A stretch of 64,000 bases of DNA from Streptomyces sp. NBC_01016 (lineage in GTDB: Bacteria > Actinomycetota > Actinomycetes > Streptomycetales > Streptomycetaceae): the NCBI RefSeq assembly GCF_026341035.1, contig NZ_JAPEOQ010000001.1, positions 3,100,001-3,164,000 of the forward strand, written 5' to 3'. Shown here in pieces: positions 57,489 to 64,000 of this stretch; the stretch's first letter is position 1; the number at the start of each line of letters is the position of its first letter. A program made the position numbers and the translations under genes. The notes beneath the pieces were generated by a model. The model saw only the letters and a list, made by a program, of their open reading frames with translations. It was not told the DNA's origin and ran no database searches.

Positions 57489-59045
57489 TCAGCGCACCGG
57501 CGCCCCCGGCCCCAGCGGAATCCCGATCGCCCACCACGCGAGGAACAGCAGAGTCCACGCCGCCGTCATCGCGATCGCCAGCGGCAGCGTGTACGCGGCG
57601 AGGGTGCCGATGCCCGCGTCCTTGCGGTAGCGCTGGAGGAAGCCGAGGGCCATCACGAAGTACGGGCTCATCGGTGTGATCGCGGTCGACCCGGAGTCGG
57701 CGATGCGGAACAGGGCCTGCGTCGTCTCGGCCGGCACGTGCGCCAGCATCAGCATCGGCACGAGGACGGGTGCGGCCAGCGCCCACATCGCGGAGCCGCT
57801 GGTCACCATGACGTTCACGACGGTCAGCAGGAGCAGGATCAGCAGGAACACCACGACGATCGGCATCCCGCTGTGCTCCAGGAGTTCGGCCGCCCGCACC
57901 GCCAGTACGTCGCCGATGTGCGTCCAGTCGAAGTAGGCGAGGAACTGGGCGATGGCGAAGAAGAGGACCAGTACCGGCGCCATCTGCTTCACGCCCGCCG
58001 CCATCAGCTTCGGTACGTCGCCGGGCTTCGCGATCGACCCCGAGCGCGCCCCGTACACGATGCCGGTGAGCGCGAACAGGACGGCCACGACCGCCGCGAT
58101 GCCGTCGATGAACGGCGACTCGACGATGCTGCCGCCGTCCCCGCGCAGGGGAGAGGACGTGGGGACGAGTGCAGCCACGACCAGCACCAGGCCGCCGCCG
58201 AGCGCGAGCAACGCCCGGCGCAGCGCGGAGCGTTCACGCTCGCTCAGGTCCAGCGTGCCCAGGTCCTCGACGTCCGCGTCGGGGTCCGGGTCGAGGTCCG
58301 GTCGCTTGGCCAGGACCCAGCGCGTGACCAGCGTGATGACGGTGGCGAGCAGGAGAGAAGAGGCGATGTTGAAGAACCAGTTGGACAGCGGTGACACGTA
58401 CGCGTCGTCGCCGCCCGCGATCTTCGCGGCGGCCGTCGTGATGCCCGCGAAGATCGCGTCGTTCGGCGTGGGCACCGGGCTCGCGTCGTAGCCGGAGGCG
58501 ATCGACGTGTACGCCACGACGATGCCGAGGATCGGGGAGCGGCCCACGGCGCGGAAGGCGAGCCCGCCGAGTGGCACCAGGATGATGTACGCGGCGGCCG
58601 ACGCGACGTGCGCGACCGTCCCGGCGAACGCGACGGCGAACACCACCCACGACGCGGGCACCCGCGCGACCCCGACCTTCATCGCGGCGGACAGGAATCC
58701 GCTGCGCTCGGCGACGGCGACGCCCATGATGACGACCACGATCGTCGCCATCGGCGGGAACTCGGCGAAGTTCGACACCATCGTCGACACCGCCATGGCG
58801 AGCCCGTCGCCGCTGAGCAGGTTCTGCACGGCGACCGTCTTGTGGTCGGCGGGCGACACCACGGACACGTCGAACCCGGCGAGCACGGCGCTGACGACGG
58901 CGAGCACCGCCGACAGGATCCAGAACAGCCAGAACGGGTGCGGCAGTCGGTTCCCCGCACGTTCGACGACGCCGAGGGCGCGGATGACGAAGGGCAGTCG
59001 TGCGGCCGCTTCGGCGTGCGGTGGTGCCTCTCTCTGTACGGTCAT
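57489..59045 (-). CDS. AbgT family transporter
   Basis: A 518-residue membrane protein with about 11-13 helices. AbgT-family blocks are present (NRLPHPFWLFWILSAVLA; FPPMATIVVVIMGVAVAERSG; ASGYDASPVPTPNDA; SGSAMWALAAPVLVPM; TAITPMSPYFVMALGF). Members import p-aminobenzoyl-glutamate or, in MtrF and YdaH, export sulfonamides with the proton gradient. TTGGAG lies 8 nt before the ATG at 59045, 14 bp after the esterase stop. It is the last gene of the four-gene operon and converges on the amidase gene. Confidence 0.9.
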   Translation of the reverse strand: MTVQREAPPHAEAAARLPFVIRALGVVERAGNRLPHPFWLFWILSAVLAVVSAVLAGFDVSVVSPADHKTVAVQNLLSGDGLAMAVSTMVSNFAEFPPMATIVVVIMGVAVAERSGFLSAAMKVGVARVPASWVVFAVAFAGTVAHVASAAAYIILVPLGGLAFRAVGRSPILGIVVAYTSIASGYDASPVPTPNDAIFAGITTAAAKIAGGDDAYVSPLSNWFFNIASSLLLATVITLVTRWVLAKRPDLDPDPDADVEDLGTLDLSERERSALRRALLALGGGLVLVVAALVPTSSPLRGDGGSIVESPFIDGIAAVVAVLFALTGIVYGARSGSIAKPGDVPKLMAAGVKQMAPVLVLFFAIAQFLAYFDWTHIGDVLAVRAAELLEHSGMPIVVVFLLILLLLTVVNVMVTSGSAMWALAAPVLVPMLMLAHVPAETTQALFRIADSGSTAITPMSPYFVMALGFLQRYRKDAGIGTLAAYTLPLAIAMTAAWTLLFLAWWAIGIPLGPGAPVR

Positions 59046-59059
59046 GGCTGCGGCTCCAA

Positions 59060-60007
59060 CTAGCGTTGACGGGTTGGGAGTTCGTGGTTCCTGAAGAACG
59101 CCCACATCACCTCGTGGGCCTGGATCGTCTGCGTGGTGTAGCCGCCGCCGCTGTAGCCGTCGGCGCCCGGCCAGGTGTGTCCGCCGTCGGTGACCGCGAC
59201 GTGCGCCACCTCCGCGCCGCCCGCGCAGCCGGTCCACCGGGACGTCGTGATGTCGGGCTCGGTCACCTGGTCGGGCGTGCGGGTGCGGCAGCCGTCCCGG
59301 TCGGCCCACTCGCGCACCCAGTCCTGGATGGCGGGCAGCCCGCGGTCGGTGTCACCCGCGTACGGGATGGTGGTGTCGCCGGTGCCGTGGAAGTCGAGGA
59401 CGGGCATCGGGCGCTCCGGATCGCAGCCGCCCTCGCGGGTGCCGGGGTAGAAGGCCCCGGCGACCGGTGCGACGGCGGCGAACCGGTCGGACATCCGGCA
59501 GGCGAGCAGGCCGGTGAATCCGGCGCCGTTGGACTTTCCGGTGGCGTACACCCGCCGCTCGTTCACGCACAGCGAGCCTTCGAGGGAGTCGAGGAGATCC
59601 CCGGTGAACGCGACGTCGTCCACGCCGGCCGCCGCGTACGGAGCGCCCTGCCAGGCCTGCCGCTCACCGTCGCCGGTGCCGACGACCCCGTTCGGGTAGG
59701 CGACGATCGCGGGCAGCGTGGAGAGGCGGGAGAACGCCTCGGTGCCGGCTCCGGTGTTGCCGCGCCCGTGGTAGGCGACGATCAGCGGCCAACTGCGGTC
59801 CGGTGTGTAGCCGTTGGGGAGGTGCAGCTGGTACGTGCGCTCGCGGCCGCCGCTGGTCATGGTGTGCGGGACGCTGGTGCCGGGTTGTTGCGGGGCGGGG
59901 GTGCCGCAGCCGGTGGGGTGAACGGCCGGGGAGGCCTGTGCCGGGGCGAACGGTACGGCGACGAGTGCGGCGGCCAGTACGCAGGCACGCCGAAGTAGAC
60001 CCTTCAT
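59060..60007 (-). CDS. Secreted PHB-depolymerase/feruloyl-esterase-like hydrolase (LpqC type)
   Basis: A 315-residue alpha/beta hydrolase with a Sec signal peptide (MKGLLRRACVLAAALVAVPFAPAQA, cleavage about 25-26). The nucleophile is Ser159 in ATGKSNGAG. VLDFHGTGDTTIPY carries the acid and TDGGHTWPG the His. Cysteines in VHPTGCG, LCVN, ACRM, GCDP, GCRT and GCAGG suggest disulfides. The family includes PHB depolymerases and feruloyl or acetylxylan esterases, so substrate is open. TTGGAG lies 7 nt before the ATG. It sits between the creatininase and transporter genes of one operon. Confidence 0.88.
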   Translation of the reverse strand: MKGLLRRACVLAAALVAVPFAPAQASPAVHPTGCGTPAPQQPGTSVPHTMTSGGRERTYQLHLPNGYTPDRSWPLIVAYHGRGNTGAGTEAFSRLSTLPAIVAYPNGVVGTGDGERQAWQGAPYAAAGVDDVAFTGDLLDSLEGSLCVNERRVYATGKSNGAGFTGLLACRMSDRFAAVAPVAGAFYPGTREGGCDPERPMPVLDFHGTGDTTIPYAGDTDRGLPAIQDWVREWADRDGCRTRTPDQVTEPDITTSRWTGCAGGAEVAHVAVTDGGHTWPGADGYSGGGYTTQTIQAHEVMWAFFRNHELPTRQR

Positions 60008-60053
60008 GTGCGGCTCCAAATGAGGGTTGCTGAGAGGGGGTAGGGCAGGGGTG

Positions 60054-60830
60054 TTACAGGTCGAGCCACTCTTCGACGAAGGCGGACACGCGGTCGACGG
60101 CGGCGTCCACGATGGCCCGCCCGTCCTCGGCCGTGACCGAAGTCGGGTCACCGAGCACGCCGTTGGCACTCAGTTCGTCGTACGGCAGGGTCAGCGTCGG
60201 CTGCGAGAAGGTGCGGGCGAGGCGGGACTCGGGGCCCAGTTCGTCGAGGGACACGGTTCCGGGCTTCAGTCGGTCCTGGTGAACCAACTCTGGTGCCAGG
60301 GCCAGCATTTGGGCGGTCTCTGCCTCGCCGCTGTGCCCGTGCACCTCGCTCACCCCCATCGTCGCCACAACGCCGGATACCAGCGAAGTGACCGGCGTCC
60401 AGGCGAATCGCACGTCGGGGTGGGACGCGAGCAGGTCCTGCGCCACCGTGGTGAGCGTCGCGTTGTTGCCGCCGTGCCCGGTCAGTACCAGGAACCGTCG
60501 CCAGCCGTGCCGCCGCAGGCTCTCCACGTACTCGCGCACGACCGCGGCGAACGTGGTCGTCGTCAGCGTCACCGTCCCGGCGAACGCCATGTGGTGCGGA
60601 GAGACGCCGACCGGGAGCGGCGGGCCGATCACCACGCGCCCGGCGAGCCGGGCCCCGACGAGGTCGGCGATCCGCTCGGCGCGGATGGTGTCCGTGGCGA
60701 TGGGCATGCCGGGGCCGTGCTGCTCGTAGGCGCCGGCCGGGATGATGACGACGGGGGCGCGGGTGACGGCCTCGGCGGCCTCCTCCGTCGTCAACTCGGC
60801 GAGCCGGTAAGGCTGTTGGATGTGAGTCAC
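60054..60830 (-). CDS. Creatininase family protein
   Basis: A 258-residue metal-dependent amidohydrolase. Ligands are visible in order: PAGAYEQHGPGMPIATDT (Glu, His and Asp), LTGHGGNNATL (His) and HGHSGEAETAQM (Glu). Family members open cyclic amides such as creatinine or work on formamide groups in riboflavin, F420 and mycofactocin pathways (MftE). No mycofactocin genes are nearby. The GTG start overlaps the GntR stop by four bases. The esterase gene follows after 46 bp. Confidence 0.9.
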   Translation of the reverse strand: MTHIQQPYRLAELTTEEAAEAVTRAPVVIIPAGAYEQHGPGMPIATDTIRAERIADLVGARLAGRVVIGPPLPVGVSPHHMAFAGTVTLTTTTFAAVVREYVESLRRHGWRRFLVLTGHGGNNATLTTVAQDLLASHPDVRFAWTPVTSLVSGVVATMGVSEVHGHSGEAETAQMLALAPELVHQDRLKPGTVSLDELGPESRLARTFSQPTLTLPYDELSANGVLGDPTSVTAEDGRAIVDAAVDRVSAFVEEWLDL

Positions 60831-61525
60831 GCGAGCTCACCCCCGTCGGGGAAGTCGGCGGTGAGGACGGTGTCCCGGATCGCGGTCAGGTGCTCCCGGG
60901 TGATCCGCTCGGCCTCCGCCGCGTCACCGTCCCGTACCGCCTCGACGATCTCCAGATGCTCGGCGTGGTCGCGCTCCCGGTCGTTGTAGCGGTGCCGGAT
61001 CTCGACCTGGTCGCGGGCGCGGACCTGGAGAAGTGCCTCGACGGTCTCCTTCAGCAGCGCGTTCCCGCTGGCCGTCGCGAGCGCCACATGGAAGTGCACG
61101 GAGCGGCGCAGCGACTCCTCGGGCGGGAACAGGGCGTTGGCCGCCGCGTGCTCCAACTGCTCGATGCCCTGCGGGAGTCGAATGCGGGCCGCCTCGGCCG
61201 CGACCGCGGGCTCGACGACGAGGCGTGCCTCGACGAGTTCGAGGACGGACCGCTGCGAGGTGCGTGGGCGGTGCGGATTGGCGAGCAGCCGCCGCTCGAC
61301 GCCGGGCCCGACGTACGTGCCCGAACCGTGCCGGAACTCCACGACCTGCATGGCCTCAAGGCGCCGCAGCGCCTCCCGCACGGTCGGCGTCGTCACCTCG
61401 AACCGCTTGGCCAGCTCGCGCGAGGAGGCCAGGGCGTCGCCGGGGGAGAGTCGTTCGGTGCGGATGATCTCGACTATGTCGTCCGCGAGGCGCTCGGACA
61501 GCGAGGGTTGATCGGCGTAACTCAT
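60827..61525 (-). CDS. FadR/GntR family regulator
   Basis: A 232-residue repressor, first gene of the creatininase operon. The winged helix (about 8-75) contains SRELAKRFEVTTPTVREALRRLEAM. The FCD effector domain (about 90-220) has VHFHVALATASGN and HAEHLEIVEAV, with the metal-binding His pattern of FCD proteins. It is transcribed from a leaderless TTGACA promoter whose -10 lies in a perfect palindrome, so autorepression is very likely. The effector is probably a carboxylate from the operon's pathway. Confidence 0.92.
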   Translation of the reverse strand: MSYADQPSLSERLADDIVEIIRTERLSPGDALASSRELAKRFEVTTPTVREALRRLEAMQVVEFRHGSGTYVGPGVERRLLANPHRPRTSQRSVLELVEARLVVEPAVAAEAARIRLPQGIEQLEHAAANALFPPEESLRRSVHFHVALATASGNALLKETVEALLQVRARDQVEIRHRYNDRERDHAEHLEIVEAVRDGDAAEAERITREHLTAIRDTVLTADFPDGGELA

Positions 61526-61561
61526 AAAGTGAATAGATCACTTGGTCAGTGGGGGTGTCAA
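61526..61561 (-). promoter_or_regulatory. Leaderless promoter and operator of the GntR-creatininase operon
   Basis: On the minus strand TTGACA (61561-61556), 18 bp spacer, TCTATT (61537-61532), then 6 nt to the ATG at 61525. AAGTGA-N5-TCACTT (61527-61543) is a perfect palindrome over the -10 and start. Confidence 0.7.
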
Positions 61562-61617
61562 CGGTCGTGCACGGCTTTGGTTTCCGCACGGCTTTGGTTT
61601 CCCGGGCCGCGACCGGC

Positions 61618-62250
61618 CTACAGCACCCCGCGCTCCATCGCCACGACCACCGCCCGCGTCCGGTCGCTCACGTCCAACTTCGCGAAGATGCGCAGCAGGT
61701 GGGTCTTCACGGTCGCCTCGCCGATCACGAGGCGCTTCGCGATGTCGGGGTTGGACAGGCCGTCCGCGACCGCCGTCAGGACGTCCACCTCGCGCGCGGT
61801 CAGCGCCGTCTGGGTGGGTCGGCGCAGCTTCGCCACGAGTTTCTGTGCCACCCGCGGGGCCAGCACCGTCTCGCCGCGTGCCGCGGAGCGGATCGCGTCG
61901 ACGAGTTGCTCGCGCGTGGTGTCCTTGAGCAGGTAGCCGATCGCGCCCGCCTCCACCGCCCGTTCGATCTCGGTGTCCGTGTCGTACGTCGTCAGGATCA
62001 GGACGCGGGTACGGCTCGGGCCCGCGACGATCCGCTCGGTCGCCGCCACCCCGTCGAGCCCCGGCATCCGCAGGTCGAGCAGCGCCACATCGGGGCGCAG
62101 ATCCTCGACGAGCGCCACGCCGGGCCGGCCGTCGTCCGCCTCGCCGACGATCTCGATTCCGGGCTCCGGCGCGAGCAGGGCGACGACGCCGGCCCGCATC
62201 ACGGTGTGATCGTCGACCACGACGACCCTCAGCTTCGCCTCGCCACTCAT
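61618..62250 (-). CDS. NarL/LuxR-family response regulator
   Basis: A 210-residue regulator. The receiver has Asp13-Asp14, phosphoacceptor Asp59 (LLDLRMPGLDG) and Lys in LLKDTTREQL near 108. A LuxR-type helix-turn-helix (about 145-210) reads LTAREVDVLTAVADGLSNPDIAKRLVIGEATVKTHLLRIF. It is coupled by ATGA overlap to the kinase upstream. It probably controls the MMPL transporter gene that precedes the pair, as is common for such trios. Confidence 0.93.
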   Translation of the reverse strand: MSGEAKLRVVVVDDHTVMRAGVVALLAPEPGIEIVGEADDGRPGVALVEDLRPDVALLDLRMPGLDGVAATERIVAGPSRTRVLILTTYDTDTEIERAVEAGAIGYLLKDTTREQLVDAIRSAARGETVLAPRVAQKLVAKLRRPTQTALTAREVDVLTAVADGLSNPDIAKRLVIGEATVKTHLLRIFAKLDVSDRTRAVVVAMERGVL

Positions 62251-63494
62251 ACTCGCTCCTCTGTGGTCCGGTCTACGTTCCGGTCTACGTTCCGGTCCGC
62301 GGCCCCGGTGCCGGGCAGTTGGGCCAGTACGCGGGTGCCGTCGCCCGGTGAGCTGGTGACGGTCAGTTCGCCGCCGAGCTCGGCGAGCCGCTTGCGCATG
62401 CCGTCGAGGCCGAAGCCGCGCGCCGCGGCGACGTCGAAACCGCGCCCGTCGTCGGTGACTTCCAGATCGATGCCGTACGCGCCCTGCTCCAACACCACGG
62501 CGACGGTCGAAGCGGCAGCGTGCTTACGGACGTTGGAGAGCGACTCCTGCGTGCAGCGCAGCAGCGCGATACGGGTCTGCTGGTCGCAGTCGACCTCGGC
62601 CAGCTCGGCGTCCACCGTGATCCCGGTGTCCTGCGCGAACCGGTCGAGGATGCGGCGCAGCGTGCCCGCCACCGGGCCCTGTGCGGCGCCGCCCGGTGGC
62701 GGGGTGGCGCCGACCAGGTCCCGCGCCTCCGCCAGGTTCTCCCGCGCCGTGTGCTCGATCGACGTCAACTGCTGGGCGGAGCGCGCCGATTCGGTCGGGA
62801 GTCCGGCGCGGGCCGCTTCCGCGAGGACGATGATCGAGGCGAAACCCTGGGCGAGCGTGTCGTGGATCTCGCGGGCCATCCGCTCCCGCTCGTCCGCCGC
62901 GCCCTGCTGACGATGCGCTGCCGCCAACGCCTGCTGTGTGTCGGCGAGTTCGTCGCTCAGCCGTTGAGTGCGGGCCTGGCCCTGCTCGGTGATCCGGTGC
63001 ACGAGGAGCCCCACCGTGGACCCGGCGGCGTACCCGGCGAGAGTGAACAGGACGTTGCCGTTGATGAGTTGAGTGCCGGGATCGCGGCCGACGATGGTGC
63101 CGCCGACGGTGAGCGCGGCCGTCGCCCCGCTGAGGGCGAGGGCGGCGCCGGGCCCGGACGCGTAGATCCAGAAGTGCGGCAGCGACACGATGAACAGGGC
63201 CGCGCCGCTGCCCATCGTGTACGCCACCGCGCCGACCCCGGCGGCGAGCAGTGAGAGGTAGGTGGTCGGCCGCAGCAGCTCCCGACCGGGGAACATGGCC
63301 ACCGCCGCGTACGCGCAGGTCATGGCGGACAGCAGCACGAACGTCGGGTACTTCGTCCCGGGCGGGGTGTCCGCCACCGCGAGGGCGGGCGGGACCAGGC
63401 CGCACAGCACCCACAGCACGGCGTTCCAGCGGTGCGGTACGGGCACGGCGGCCGTCTGCCGCGGGGCGAGGAGAGGCGCTCGGCTGCTGTCCAC
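62247..63494 (-). CDS. Sensor histidine kinase (HisKA_3, NarX/DesK-like)
   Basis: A 415-residue membrane kinase with five to six TM helices (about 25-170), a short coiled linker, dimerisation/phosphoacceptor helix ERERMAREIHDTLAQGF and an HATPase (ESLSNVRKHAAAS; DDGRGFD). The GTG at 63494 has TAGGCT 7 nt upstream (63507-63502), so it is leaderless; the longer frame to 63938 is read-through of the MMPL gene. The C-terminus carries a duplicated 12-bp unit encoding DRNV-DRNV. It is co-transcribed with the regulator. Confidence 0.9.
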   Translation of the reverse strand: MDSSRAPLLAPRQTAAVPVPHRWNAVLWVLCGLVPPALAVADTPPGTKYPTFVLLSAMTCAYAAVAMFPGRELLRPTTYLSLLAAGVGAVAYTMGSGAALFIVSLPHFWIYASGPGAALALSGATAALTVGGTIVGRDPGTQLINGNVLFTLAGYAAGSTVGLLVHRITEQGQARTQRLSDELADTQQALAAAHRQQGAADERERMAREIHDTLAQGFASIIVLAEAARAGLPTESARSAQQLTSIEHTARENLAEARDLVGATPPPGGAAQGPVAGTLRRILDRFAQDTGITVDAELAEVDCDQQTRIALLRCTQESLSNVRKHAAASTVAVVLEQGAYGIDLEVTDDGRGFDVAAARGFGLDGMRKRLAELGGELTVTSSPGDGTRVLAQLPGTGAADRNVDRNVDRTTEERV

Positions 63495-63499
63495 GACGA

Positions 63500-64000
63500 T
63501 CAGCCTACGTTCGCCAGCGGGCGCTCGGACGTGGACTTCCCGGCCCGCAGCGGCCCGCGCGAGGGCCACCAACTCCGCTCGCCCAGCAGCAGCATGAGTG
63601 CGGGCAGGATCAGCACCCGGATGACGAACGCGTCCAGGAGCACCGCCACGGCCAGGCTGAACCCGATCTGCTTCATCTCGATGAAGTGCAGCGACACAAA
63701 GCTGGCGAACACGGTCACCATCACGAACGCCGCGCTGGTCACCACCCCGGCGGAGCTGCCGACCCCGTCGAGCACCGCCTGCCGCGTCGGCACCCCGCGC
63801 TCCGCGGCCTCCTTGATCCGGCTGATCACGAACACCTGGTAGTCCATGGAGAGCCCGAAGAGGATCACGAAGAGGAACAGCGGCACCCGCGAACCGATCG
63901 ATCCCGTCGACTGGAAGTCCAGCAACCCCTCGGCCCAACTCCCCTGGAACGTAAAGATGAGCACGCCGAGCGAGGCGGCCGCCGACAGCAGATTCAGCGC
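63500..64000 (-). CDS. MMPL/RND family transporter, 5' truncated (C-terminal end)
   Basis: The open frame runs from the window edge to the stop at 63500. The visible 166 residues hold the last four to five TM helices of an MMPL protein. The conserved GLSMDYQVF motif has the proton-relay Asp-Tyr pair, and ISRIKEAAERG follows. A short basic tail ends the protein. MMPL proteins export lipids, siderophores or drugs. The N-terminal half lies beyond the window. Confidence 0.9.
   Translation of the reverse strand, partial: ALNLLSAAASLGVLIFTFQGSWAEGLLDFQSTGSIGSRVPLFLFVILFGLSMDYQVFVISRIKEAAERGVPTRQAVLDGVGSSAGVVTSAAFVMVTVFASFVSLHFIEMKQIGFSLAVAVLLDAFVIRVLILPALMLLLGERSWWPSRGPLRAGKSTSERPLANVG
63502..63507 (-). 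promoter_or_regulatory. -10 hexamer TAGGCT, internal promoter of the kinase gene
   Basis: The hexamer lies at the very end of the MMPL coding region, 7 nt before the kinase GTG. The two-component pair could be expressed separately from the transporter. Confidence 0.5.

Noticed and set aside
33878-61600. Genomic island with integrase, attachment sites or tRNA insertion point
   Set aside because: The gene content looks accessory, but I found no integrase, transposase, tRNA gene or flanking direct repeat to support a mobile element.

Overview
The window is high-GC DNA that reads as a Streptomyces chromosome. The evidence is the third-position G/C bias, many leaderless genes (a TANNNT hexamer 6-8 nt before an ATG or GTG), and signature actinobacterial genes: sepH, cutRS, DUF4193/DUF3093/DUF3710/DUF3159/DUF5998 genes and a DasR (dre) site in front of ptsH. 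Both ends are cut inside genes. I see no tRNA, rRNA, insertion sequence, integrase, CRISPR array or origin.

Left part, about 1-33,900: conserved housekeeping genes. In order: an M23 endopeptidase (partial), a GntR regulator, ptsH (HPr), a GNAT/acyl-CoA-synthetase protein acetyltransferase, a DUF5998 protein, an alkaline-phosphatase-fold phosphodiesterase, thymidine kinase, a VOC protein, a thiosulfate sulfurtransferase, sepH, a membrane protein with a Ser-Asp/Gly tail, a sugar-lactone oxidase overlapping an MFS transporter, (coproporphyrin) ferrochelatase, an inositol-monophosphatase-family enzyme, the CutRS two-component system, DUF4193 and DUF3093 proteins, a thioesterase, dUTPase, a DUF3710 protein, KdpDE, an OB-fold protein, a DUF3159 protein, two TrkA-type RCK proteins, a KimA-like potassium importer, and a TRAM/TrmA-type RNA methyltransferase. 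The stretch 24-32.4 kb looks like a potassium-homeostasis neighbourhood that lacks both the kdpFABC pump and a Trk/Ktr membrane subunit.

Middle part, about 33,900-38,700: an AraC regulator faces, across 390 bp containing two perfect hairpins, a two-gene unit. The unit encodes an ATP-grasp enzyme and a 688-residue protein that I do not recognise. The second protein carries a Cys...His...Asn arrangement like a papain-fold thiol enzyme. This pair is my best candidate for an undescribed system.

38,635-47,554: a beta-mannan/mannooligosaccharide utilisation locus. It holds two paralogous LacI regulators, a GH2 beta-mannosidase, a CUT1-type ABC importer without its own ATPase (probably served by MsiK), and a secreted GH26 mannanase. 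The divergent promoters share an inverted TGAACCGGT element. One permease has an N-terminal extension built from three in-frame copies of a repeat.

47,693-57,461: a peptide/amide utilisation locus: CocE/NonD hydrolase, oligopeptide-type ABC importer (binding protein, two permeases, two ATPases) and a DUF3237 protein in one operon. It is divergent from a TetR regulator that is followed by an amidase. A shared 16-bp element lies just downstream of the -10 of both the hydrolase and amidase promoters.

57,489-61,525: a four-gene operon (GntR, creatininase family, secreted PHB-depolymerase-like esterase, AbgT transporter) behind a TTGACA promoter whose -10 sits in a perfect AAGTGA-N5-TCACTT palindrome. 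The window ends with a NarL-type two-component pair and the C-terminus of an MMPL transporter.
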